From Anas platyrhynchos (lineage: Eukaryota; Chordata; Aves; Anseriformes; Anatidae), in assembly GCF_047663525.1 (NCBI RefSeq), contig NC_092600.1, forward strand, positions 1,422,001 to 1,486,000: DNA of 64,000 bases, written 5' to 3'. Within the stretch, counting starts at the first letter, position 1; each line of letters begins with the position of its first letter. Positions 1-11,330 of this stretch are shown piece after piece. The notes under the pieces were generated by a model, which saw only the letters and a program-made list of their open reading frames with translations, did no database searches and had not been told where the DNA came from. The translations under genes were made by a program, and so were the position numbers.

Positions 1-1297
1 TCAAATCTGCAGTTAAAGTCACTGGTCTCTGTCACACCTCTTAATCCAGCAAATAGTTTTTAACAGCACTGTTACAAGGATGTCTCCCAAAATCTTAAGT
101 TTCTACAGAAAAAAATTAAGATATATTGTATTTACAAATCCAAGTCCTAGCCTAAAAATACTAGGTGTGAAGTGACCATGCTAACACTAATGCTGTCTAT
201 TTCTACTCAGGCACAGCTGAGTTTTTTTTGCTTGAAATTTAAAATGTCAGCTGGGGACAGCCGGGGACATCCGCATGTCATTTTCACAGCCACCATCGTT
301 CCATGGCACTGAATAAATCTTTTCTTATTTTTTCTCACAACCCATCCAAAAGAGTATTTTGACTATATTTTCTCATTTCTTACAGTATCAGTACATGTAT
401 ATATCATTTTTGTCTTTTTTCCCCCTAGAAATGTTTTGCTTTCTCCCTGCCTCTAAGTTTTAAAAATAATACACCAGCCTTTCTTGCTTCTGTAGGCAGA
501 GGTCCATGCCCAGCAGGACCCTTTCTTTGGATCTGAACTCCTAAAATACAAACCAGCGCTGATCAGTCACATCCTGCCTTTCTCTGTGTGATCCAGTGGA
601 GGGGAGCAGAGAAGATCTTTTAGCAACCTAGATATGCACGCTGTTACTATGGAAAATAAATTAAAATAGAAAAGCACACTTCTGATCACCTGCTGCTTGT
701 GTCGCATGCACAACTCACCAGAGGGCACCAGCGAGCTTCTCTCACCCATGTGACTACGTGGTCACTGCCTCTTCCTTCAGCACAAAAAAAAAAAAACAAA
801 ACAAACCTCACACTGCCTAATTCTCAAGTCCCTGTTTCCCTCTTCTCACTGGTCATGCTCACACCAAACCCACATTTTAGAGAATATCGATTTTTCAAAG
901 CAGCACCTAAAGAACTTCATCCTGGAGAGGAACATTGCTATGCTGACTGTAGGGCTGGCTTCACCTGGATAAATGTTTTATGAAGATCAGATCATTGTTA
1001 CTGCTCAACACACAACCACATTTTGATCCAATACAGTGGCTCTGCCAGAGAGAGACATCCTTGGGTGTGCAATCTTTATTCTCCTTTATTAAAATAACAG
1101 TCCCAGCATATAACTACATAAATAGGACAGAACGACAAAAAAGCTCTGTCCTCGTCAAGTGAGGGGATCAAAATCCATTTCAGCATAAAAAGCTAAATTT
1201 ACTACAAATAAATTCAGTATAAGTGACAAAAATGAGTTGGGGAGAGAAAAGTGGAGAGAAAAAAAAAGAGTACATGTTTCTGCACTACACAACTTAC
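1..1297 (-). other. NDFIP1 intron 5 (partial)
   Basis: This stretch follows the exon 5 donor (GTAAG at 1293-1297, read on the minus strand). I looked for the expected final NDFIP1 segment, rich in Trp and Leu, and did not find it. The sequence is AT-rich with short homopolymers, for example an A run near 783-794. I recognise no gene or interspersed repeat. Confidence 0.75.
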
Positions 1298-4200
1298 CCT
1301 GACAATAAGGATCCACTTGATAAGAGACAGACCAAACCCAGAAATGGCCCCGTATCTTCCTGCAGCTGAAGTAGTCAGACAGAAAGACAGGAAAAATCCA
1401 ATCCAGTTGAAGAGGAATGCCACTGAGAAAGCAAGAGAAAAGCAGATGATCAAGCCCTCTTTATATACCAAGGAAAAAAAATCAAACCCTTAAAATTGGC
1501 ACACACAGGTTTTTCACAGTGCTACATAAACCTAAGTGTGAAAATAACTATTTTGGGTTCTGAAACAGTCTGGGAAAAAAATAAAGTTTCACCATGTACT
1601 TACTGAAGAAAGTTAGCATGAAAATGCCATCATTCCCTATCCTCAGCTGGTCAGTGTCGTCAAAGTCATCCCGTGTCACAAAGTCATCCTCCTGCAAATC
1701 AAAAGGGGAAAAGAATGGGTGGATTTCAGTCAGTTCAATCCATACAGCAACCCCTCACCTGCACCTGCTTCTTCAAGATAGCAAACTGCACAGCCCTCAA
1801 AAAGCAATGCACATTGGAAGGCTACAAAATGCTTAGTTTACGTTTAAGGAAAGCCCCCTCAGGGAAATATATGACTAAATATCAAAAGGCTACAAATGCA
1901 AGCAGGAAAAAATCCCAAGGATAGGATGCAGGCATCACATATTAAGTCATTGGCATTATTTTTATTTATTTGTTTGTTTGAAGATAGTCAAGACTGCAAG
2001 TGTTGTTATTCTCAGTATAAAGAATGCCCCTGCTCAAACAGAAAAATTAAACTTTTCATCTCAACCAGGAATTTGGCTTCTATAAAGAAGGAGTAGTGGA
2101 AATTTAATGCTATCAGGGGTGGGGGAACAGACTGAACAAGATGCAGTGTTGAAAAAAAAGATGTTTAAAAAATAAAAATAAATTAAAAAAATACTGCAAT
2201 AGAGGGAATGGTTTTATCATCTTTTTATCAACTAGACTGACTCCTGGGAAAGTCAACTAAGTAAACAGCAGGAGTATCAAGAGTAGGTACATTACACTGC
2301 TGAAAATTTAATCCTAAATCTTAAAACAAAACAATGAAAAAAAAAACAAAACAAAACACTGACAGAGCACAAAGCTATGGTATACTGCCTCTGTCAGCCT
2401 GCCAAACTAATCTGGATAGCAAATAGTGGCATTACTGAGATGTCTTACATCATCATTGCTGCCTAGAGGAAATTTTTTTTTAAAAAAAAGCACCACCAAC
2501 AATAAACACTCACCCCTCAGAACTCTTGGGAGCGTATAATATCACTGCCCTAAAAAGCTAAGTAAGAAAAGTCAGGACACTTGATAAGCAGGACTTAAAC
2601 CAGAAATTCTACACGAGCAATGTGAAGGACACACAGCCAGCCAAGTGTACTCACTCTTCCAGGAACCAAGGGAATTGTGGCTTCAGCCTTGGTTCTCTCT
2701 GCCTCATCATAACTAGGCAGTGTTGTGGCCACGTTGTAAGATGGAGGCTTAGGAAATCCTGACTCATCCTTGTAGTCAAAATAAGCTGCAATGAGAAAGT
2801 TATACAGAAGGTAACTTGTCTGCTCCTTAATAACACCATGCTGGGAAGGAGAAATATTTCAGAAGACTTCAAAAGACCCCAATGCCCGATGCTGGTAAGG
2901 CCTCCTGTCTCCTACCCATCATCCTAGCCTCTTGCTATCCCAGAACAAGAAGCAAAAAACAAGAGAGCACTCTTGTTTTTGAACACTATCTAATACCAAG
3001 TAATATGCAGAGCACTATTTAGCATGCCTGGCTCTACTTATTTTTAAAACAATAACACATGCTGTGCCTTTCCTTCAATAAAACAGAAGTAGTCACATTT
3101 TTGAATCCCAAATGGTTGGAGTTAGTCAAAGAAGAACCACTCCAAGCCTCAGGCCACTGGTGACCAGTTTTTGCAGAAAAGGGTTCCAAATTGTTTTCTG
3201 ATGGGGGGGGGGAAGGGATTGGAAAAAATCAAAGAGCACTTCTGACCCACAGCCTCAGACACTCCAAGGAATGGGCACTAATGGGGCCAGCGTTACAGCT
3301 GTGTGCTGAGGCAGGATGCTCAGCTCGCTGGAGAAGCACAATATTCCAGCTTCTGTCCCAAGCCAGCTGGCTGTCTGAGAGACTGACAGTATGCTGCATT
3401 TGATTCACAAATCTTTAGAAGTTGACTGTGAGAAAAAACGGTAAGGTTTACCTACGCCAAAACACTCTGACACACAACCAGCACACAAAAAAGCTGTTTT
3501 GTTCCAAGCTAGTAGTGAGTTATATGACAGCACGATGAATCAGAAGTATAACCCTCATGACCAAGCCCTTAGTTATGAAAATTGCAGAAATCATGAATTC
3601 TTTAATCCCTTTTAAGCAGCAAGACATTTTTGGAAGGAGCACAGTATCATTCAAATGCCAAATGAGAGGAGAACCACAAATGCTCGCAGCACTTTGCTTT
3701 TTAACTGTCTTCAATCTGCTAAGAACGCTGCGGAGTGTAACTTGAACTCCACTTGATGGAAGACTTCAGATGACCGCAGCCAAAATGCATCTCCTAAACC
3801 ACAAGTAACAACAGTGCCTCTGGATCGATTCTGATCCCTTGCTGCCTCCTCAGTGAGGATGCTGCAATGCCGCCTGGCAATAAGGAGAACGATGAAGGAG
3901 GTAGGAAAGAACAGCAGAGCAAACCCAGCTGTTTCCTTTTGCACGTTTACCTGTGCTCTCCGCAGAAATGCTGCTGTAAGGCGGAGGGGCATCATTTACC
4001 ACCGGTGCAGTCTCGCCTGGCTCCTCTTCATTCTGCAGCTGAAGAGACCACACACAAGAGAAGTTAACTGCATGCCCCCCGGTGTGTGGAAGCATCCCTC
4101 TAGTTTTAATGGCACAAGCAGCCTCTTCTGGAACAAGCCTGCTCTATGGCACGGGGCATTTGAGAGCTGCTGGCTTCCCTCCAAAGCACTCCTGCTCGAG

Positions 4201-7200
4201 ATTATCAGCGTGGCCTCTCAGCATTAATGTGCTTTCAAGTCGTGTCCTCGCACACCTGGGCTTTGCTGCTGGACAGCACAGCACAGCACAGCACACACCT
4301 TTCTGGTACCTTTGCATTTCCCTGGCACTTCCCAAGATTCCCCAGCTCACCCAGCTCAGGAGCTGCAATCACATCTGTTCGGGTTGAGGACACAGCAGGA
4401 GACACCCAACAGCAGTCTCCAGTGCTCCCGGGGCTTTGCTGGGGAAGGTTTTTGGTCTTTTTAGTGGCTATGTAATGGCACATGGAAGTCTGATTCTTGC
4501 CATTTCCCCTCAGCCTTTCACACCGTGTGAGTGAAGATGGTTTATTTTGTGCAGCATGCTTCCCACAGGCTGTGTATAAATAGCCATGCAGCTCACCAGC
4601 CGTACAGCGTCGCTCGCATGGAGAAGGTGAGGGGCTGGGGCTGGGATCGCAGACACTGCCAACAGCAACCCGGATGGGTTCAAAGCAGAAGGCACCAGAA
4701 CGGAGCTTACAGACTTCTGCCCTAACATCTTCCTCCACTCCTCCTCCTGCATGCTAATGCTAATGCACTTGCAGCCATCTGGGACGTTTGCTTTCTTTTC
4801 TTTGGAGAGACGCTTTTGGCTTCTTCCTAAGCTGGCACTGAAGTCCTTCCCAAGCCTTTAGAGCTCGGGAGGGCTGGAGGCTCTTATTTTGCTTGTACGG
4901 CGTATCAGGGGGAAAAAATCAGCTCAGACTTGTAAATGAAGGTCTTGTTTTATACATCACTGCACAGCATCTTGTGTTTTTTTTTCCTTTTGATACCTGA
5001 GATCAAAGGATCACACTACATCCACATCCGCAGCCAAAGTCAAAGCCAAAGCTTTTTCAGTTTTGGGGCCCCGCTCGCCCTTCGCCTCCCCCAGGGGGCT
5101 GCTGCCCGCCCCACGTCTCTGTGGGTCACTGCTCCCTGCGCCAAGGAAGGCTTCAAACACACCTGCTGCTGAGGGAGTGGAACCTGGTAATGTTTAAATG
5201 ACTTGGGTTAGCAAGTGATGGCACGGGCAGCGCTGCCCCCAGAGCCAGGGATCAGCCAAGAGGGGAAAAGGGCAAGCAAAGGAACAGCCCCGCCGGAGCT
5301 GGGGAGTCAGCCTCCCTCAGCTCTGCAGCCTAGGAATTCTCAGAAAATGCTCTGCCATGCTCAGTCTCGCTTTGTCCATGAAAATTCAATACTTCTGAGC
5401 ACGTTTTCCTGCCACCTATCCCAGAGGCAGCCCATTAATGAAGGAGGGAGGCTCTGGCACACCACGGGCACTGTCCGCAGGACGCCCCGTGCTCCCTGCC
5501 CTCCTCACCGGGGTGGAGGGAATCACAGCCTGAGGCTCACGGGTAGGAGAGGAAAAAAACACCCGACCTAAGGTACAACCCCAGGGAAGGGGAAGGGAAG
5601 AGCTAGATGTGCGAGCACTGCAGGAAGTGAAACAGGAGAGGACACGGGCACCTGGTTCAGCATTAATTCTTACATTTAGGGTCCTTACTATATTCTCCTT
5701 GCAATTGCATCACGCAGAAGACAGCAAGACGAGCCTCCTGCTCGCTCCAAACCACACCAATTCACTGAACGACACAACAAACGCAGCTACTTTTTAAAAC
5801 TGAGCCCCAGGCTCTGTAAGGTAGGCGGTTAGAGAAAGCAGATCCTCCTTTTAATGGACAAGGCACACAACTGCCTTCCAGCCTTTTTAATGATTCCAGG
5901 CATCTAAAATTCAACTAAGTGCTTATTAGCAACGCAGCACGGCTTCATGTGACAGGAAGGATGAATCATCAGCTCTCTCACATGCCCAGCACCGCTCCGG
6001 CAGCGCTCGCCCTGCGTTCCCCAGCCTGGCGGGGCAGGCACCGGGTGCAGGCACCGCACCGCGGGAGCTCCCGGCTGGGTGCACGGCCGAGACCCCTGGG
6101 CGCTGCTGCCAAAAGGCCTCGGAGCCCGGGGGAGAGCCCGGGGGATCTGATTTTAAGGCAGGCTGAGGCTGAGGCAGGCAGGTATTCTCTCTTTGATTCA
6201 CCGGCAGATTTCAGCTTTTAAAGCACGACTCCTGGATTTGCTGCACCAAAAACGGGCGGTATTTACAGCATCGTGTCCAGTTATCAGAACAAGACTCTGG
6301 CTGAGATTGTTTTTTCACCTGATTACTGAAATGACAGAAAGCTGCCTGGCAGACCAGGGCAGGGCCCAGGGCCGTGCATTTTCCAGCAGGCAGCAGCCAC
6401 CAGAGGCTGGCTGTGAGCAGCCGCTGCCTCCCCGCGTCACCTCCCGCAGCCGTGAAGCCGCACGCCGCGCCCACGTCCAAATCTCATACAACATTTCCAA
6501 ATATTTCCACCCAATTTTTAAGGCCTTTCCAATAAATACATTTGTTCCTTCTTTGAAATACTCTGAACTTAGCCCACGGGCTGCTGGCACAGCTTTGCAG
6601 GGTTGTTTTACGCTTCCCCATGGCCCGAGTCCCCAGGCTACACGCAGCTCTTCGCGGGAACTCAGGATCCCTGCCAGCCCTGTCCTAGCAGTGCCTCGCC
6701 TGTAAGGGACCTGCCCGGCAGCACACCGCCAGCATTTTCTGCATTTCAGCTCGTTTCATGTGCTGGCACACGAGGCAGAGCTGCTCAGAAACCCCACGGA
6801 GGGCTCCTCGAACGCAGACGGCCCCGACCAGCCCTCGCCCCGTTGTTACTATGGTTTCTGCGAGGCTTCCCAGGCAGCTATGTAGGTTACTAACAGAGAG
6901 AGGATCGATAGTTTTTAAAAAGGTGGCAGGATTGATTTTTTTCTCAGAACAACGGAATCATAACCTCTGCAAATCCATACGCAGAATGGTAATGCAAAAA
7001 AGATGTCATCACCAAATTAGCAAGTGCCCAGCCTGCTCCCTTTCACTCCCAACACCCCGCACCCTTCTCCTTTTGCATTCCTGGCCTTCTGGAAACAAAG
7101 AAACTTTCTGCCCAGTCCAAAAGAGGGAACAGCTCTTCCCATTGCCTTACCTTGCACTGATCTGAAACCCCGACTTTGCCCAGCGCTGTTTCAGGCTCCT

Positions 7201-10200
7201 CTAACTTCCTAATCAGCGGGGATAATGAGCAGTATCAGACAAGGCAGCCCACGTGCACCAGCCCTCGGCAGCCTTCTCCTTGATGAGCAAATAACTGTTT
7301 TCTCCCCGAAGCTTTCAGTTCATTTAACTGCATCGCCCTGACAGCACCCAGCCACCCGGCTGCTCCTCGCCAACCCCTGGGGGAGCAGGCAGGCAGGAAG
7401 GGCCTTCCTCCTCCTCCTCCTCCCGTGTCCGAGGTTTTGTACAGAAGAAGGAGGTTTCCACCTCTGAGAGCAGTAATTAAATTTCACACACTTAACGAAG
7501 CAGAAGGCCTCGCTGTAATATTTAGGATCGCGCGTACGTTTTTCAGGACACGCATACATCACAGGAAGAATGAATGCTGGATGTTTCATGCACTTCAAAA
7601 TAGTTTTAAAAATTTATTATCATATGAATATTAAGCACCTTCAATTTCAAAAATCCTCCTGTTCCATCTATCGAATTTGGGTATTTCACAAGAAGAGGCA
7701 GAAACAGAACAAAGGGACGTATTTTAATAACGCTGTTTTCTCCTTACACCCAGGGCCAAACGCTGAGCGTTCACACACAGAGGTACTTTAGGAACTTGCT
7801 GTCAGCACGGCCACTTCCAGAAGGCGCTGCCACCCCCATGCAGGAGGCAGCACGGCTGCTGGGAGTCACTGGGCAACCTGGAGGCCCAGCTGAGAGCCCG
7901 ACACAACCCTGACACCTGAAATAACATTTAAAACTCGGAAGTTTGCCTGCCAGGCTACCTTCTGCTGTTAGACAAGCTGTGTGGTGGTACTGCTAATGTT
8001 TCCCAAGCCCTTTGAGCTTTTGGCAGCGATTGTATGCCAGTTCTGCAATCACCTTTTCACCTCACTTTTTGGTGAGCCTCCGCTGCCTCTGTGCCAAGAG
8101 GCAGCTCCAGTTCTGCCCATCTGCATGCACAGAAGAAACCACAACAACCACCCCTGGAAATTTCCTTATCATTCTTACCAGCTACTTGCGAGTACCTTTG
8201 GGAAGCGCATCTGTGGCAAAGGACAAACACCTCACCAAGGAAGCGATGGGCACTGACAGCATTCATGCTATCTGCTGGCATTCAGAGACACGGCACGTTC
8301 TCAGCTTTTAGCTTTGATCTGTGCCCCTTCTCCAACTGAACAACCAAACACAAGCCTGAGGTAAGCACAGGGTGCCACCTGCCACCTCCCTTCCCACTTC
8401 ACATCAGTCTCCCCAGGCACTCAGCAAGCACTGTGGCCCTCCATGGATTTAGCATGCGCTCACGTACCCTCAGCAATACATTTCTTCTACAGTTTCACTG
8501 AAAGAAAACCAAACAAACGGAAAAATCTTTGTTCCTTATGTTTTCCATAGCCACCTCACATTACAAAATGATTCACAACCCGTTTTAGCCTTCAACGAGT
8601 GGAACCGGAAAAAAGTACCGTGTAAAAAAGGAATGTGTCTGTCTTATTTAACACACCCACCACAGCCTAGGTGGGTTTGCATTACTCATATACATCACAT
8701 ACAGTCCCAAATGCCTCAAGGAAAAAGCAGTTAACACATAAACCTAATAAAAGCCTAAGTATTTCTTCCAGAACGGAGGCTCCTTTCGATCCTAAAAACA
8801 AAACAGTTTTGTTGCTGAGCTCACCACCAAGGGGATATGCTCAGAAGGCTTCAGGCCAGCACTGCCCGGAGTGACCGCAGCACCGTGCCACCGCCTTCCT
8901 TCCTCCCCAGCACCTCCCAGCCCCGGCCCTGGGGGGCAGAGCCCAGCACTGCCGGAGGAGCCGACACGACACCCGCGGGCACCCAGCCCAGGGTTTTGTC
9001 TTACCTTTGTCCTGCTCTTCCTCAGCACATTGCATCCGTGCCACACCGTTCAGAGGCACAAGCACAGGCTGCTTCTTATTAGATTGCCTAAGGCCTGAGT
9101 AAAGCACCAGGGCTAGAGGTTTTGGAAAAATGGCTTTGGAAAATGAACCACGTGCCGCAAGCACCCCTTTAACGCTGCACAGCAAACAGCCACAGGTGAG
9201 TTTGCACTGCAGGAGGTGCTGGGGGATGCACAGCCTGAATGGGTCTGCAGGGCCAAGGAGCAGGGCAGGGGGAGAAACACAGGGTTGGAGCTCAATTACT
9301 CATTTCTGTTGTCCTCAGATTATCCTATCGCCTTTTTTTTGTGGTTTGTTTTTTTAAAAGCACACACGGGGAATTCTGAAAATACTTGGTATGGTCAGTG
9401 CACGTTCGAGCAGTGCCCACAGCTCCTCAGAGCTGCTCCCAGGCACACACGTGGATACGCAGCTGGCACCCACGGGGCACACAGCTCTGCCACACGTCGA
9501 CAGCGCAGCACGGTCAGCCCTGGAGGAATTGCCAAACTGTGTGCCAACCACCACTGCACTACATCTCTCCCCAAAATACAAGTTCTCCAGATTTCAAATG
9601 TTCGGCCCTCCTCCACTGCCTCATCACCCCGTAACTTACAGATTAAAGGAGCTCATCCTCAATGCCTACACACTACCTACATCTGCCGGATCCTGCATTT
9701 AGCCTCACGGCTATTGATCCGTTACAAGCCTCTCTTCATTGGCACAAATGACATTTACACACAATAAACTTCAACGTATGAAAAAACTGGCACAGCCAGC
9801 GCTGGGAGAGATACTTCCACATCCTTTCCTCGTAAATACCAACTCCACACCTCTAGTTTCACAGCACGCAGGGATTTTTGGAGCAAGACACACATAAGGA
9901 GCCAGTAACACACTTTCCAGCAATATGGATTCCCTGTTCTGGAATGGGGCAGGGGGAAAAAAGCAACTTCTAAATAGCTCCAAGAAATAAATACATCTGT
10001 GCATCGGTTTCTCATTCCGCACTCAATTACACCCGTTTTCTCCCAGGAGCTTGTCTTTAGCAGCACAAATCCTCAGGGGCACAGCCTGCCTTTCTAATCT
10101 CTGCTGTACCACGCAGAGCTCTGCTCTACAGTAATAACAGTGTCTGTTATGTGTCTGCCTGATGTGTGAGCAGGAGCTGGCGAAAGGACAGCTTTTCACA

Positions 10201-11078
10201 TTCCTCTTTAAGGAAATCAGCTGAGTTCTTATCGGGCAGGTCCGGAGAGCCACTAGAGAAGAAGGCACCAGAGTCCTCCAGCATTTCTGTCACCTATCGC
10301 CACGGGCTCAGGACGGCAGGACACGAGGCTGGGTCCCTTTACAAAATGCGTTTATGGAGAGGTTTGTCAGGGTCACGCCAACTGCGGGACTCTGGATTTG
10401 TAAGGAGACCTGGTTATTTGTATCTGATGTGGCCGAGACCAACAAGATGTGTCTCTGTAAGGACATCCGCGCTGCGGGGCGGGGGCACACAACTTTCACC
10501 TAACTTGTATCTCCCTGTAAAACCCAGTGCCATGGGGATGGGCTTAATGCCCTGTCCTGAGGGGGGGTCGCACCTGGTGCTCTCAGGGCCCCGGCCGCTA
10601 TCGCGACACCAGCAGCAAGTCGCGACGCGGTGCCAGCTGCTGCCAACACCCAGGGGACAGGGGGCAGGGCTGTGGCGTGCAGCAGTTTCTGCCCCTGCTT
10701 CAAGCAGCGAGGCCTCAGCTCCTGCTGCGGGGCGCGGCACCCAGCGGGGCCCCCACCCGCTCCCCTCCTGCTCCCGGGGGAGCCGGGGAAGTCCCCCCAA
10801 ACCCGCACCCACCCCCGGGGAGCTCTTGAAGCCCTGTTTGGGGCCTAGAGGGCCCCCAGCGCTGCCCGCAGCTCCCAGCCGTGGCATTAAGGCCGGCTGC
10901 CAGGCGCTGCGGCTCCGTGCAGGGAGCGCGGCCGGGCCCACACCGCCACCCGCGGCTCCCCCCCGCTCCCCACCGGGCCCCTCCGGCCTCCAGCGGAGCC
11001 CCCCCGAGCCCCGCTGCCCCCCCCTTTGCCTCCCCTCACCTGCTGGTAGCGGCCGCTGCCGGGCTCGGCGGCCGCCAT
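1298..11078 (-). CDS. NDFIP1: NDFIP1, Nedd4 family interacting protein 1 (partial, 3' end off window)
   Basis: Five coding exons on the minus strand: 11040-11078, 3951-4038, 2655-2785, 1604-1691 and 1298-1422. Together they give 157 in-frame residues. The family protein is an endosome/Golgi membrane adaptor that recruits and activates Nedd4-family HECT ubiquitin ligases. Visible in the sequence are the PY motifs PPPY (residues 31-34) and PPSY (56-59), an LPSY variant (65-68), an acidic linker, and two hydrophobic segments at about 108-133 and 139-156. The start is the ATG at 11078 inside a CpG island, opening MAAAEPGSGRYQQ; this is shorter than the human N-terminus as I remember it. All junctions are GT-AG. 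The last hydrophobic segment and C-terminus, about 55-60 residues in the human protein, are not present anywhere below 1298, so the remaining exon(s) lie left of the window. Identification is very secure. Confidence 0.96.
1692..3950 (-). other. NDFIP1 introns 2-4 region
   Basis: Apart from exon 3 (2655-2785) this is intronic. It contains A-rich simple sequence around 2155-2195 and 2336-2357 and a short G run near 3205. Short open frames in it are not conserved proteins that I recognise. Intron 4 (1423-1603) is short and unremarkable. Confidence 0.7.
4039..11039 (-). other. NDFIP1 intron 1
   Basis: A 7 kb first intron. Its 5' part (about 10.5-11.0 kb) is GC-rich and continuous with the promoter island. 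Small simple repeats include CAGCA-type units near 4278-4302, CAAAG-type units near 5033-5053, and a CTC run near 7408-7425. Many open frames of 60-180 codons occur on both strands, including a 482-codon one at 10166-11614, but none resembles a protein family I know. I see no other exon. Confidence 0.65.
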
Positions 11079-11330
11079 GGCGCTGGGCGGGCGGGGAGCG
11101 GGGGGGGGGAAGCGGGGCTGGGCCCGGCCGCCTCCCGACGGGCGCTGCTGAGGCGGAGGCGGCGGCAGCCGGGGCGCTGCGGGGCTGCGGCTCCGCTCCC
11201 GCCCCCCCGACACGCCCGGCACGGCCCTGCCCGCTCCGACCGCGGCTGCGAGGCCCAGGGAGAGGAGGAGAAAGGCTCGGGAAGGGCCTGGGCGTGTTGG
11301 GGGGGTGCCCGCGGCTCGCGGGGGTCGGGG
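10840..11330 (-). promoter_or_regulatory. CpG-island promoter of NDFIP1
   Basis: Very GC- and CpG-rich sequence surrounds the NDFIP1 start codon, with many C and G runs and GGCGG boxes. There is no obvious TATA box. The transcription start probably lies within a few hundred bases upstream (higher coordinates) of 11078. Boundaries are approximate and set by eye from base composition. Confidence 0.7.
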
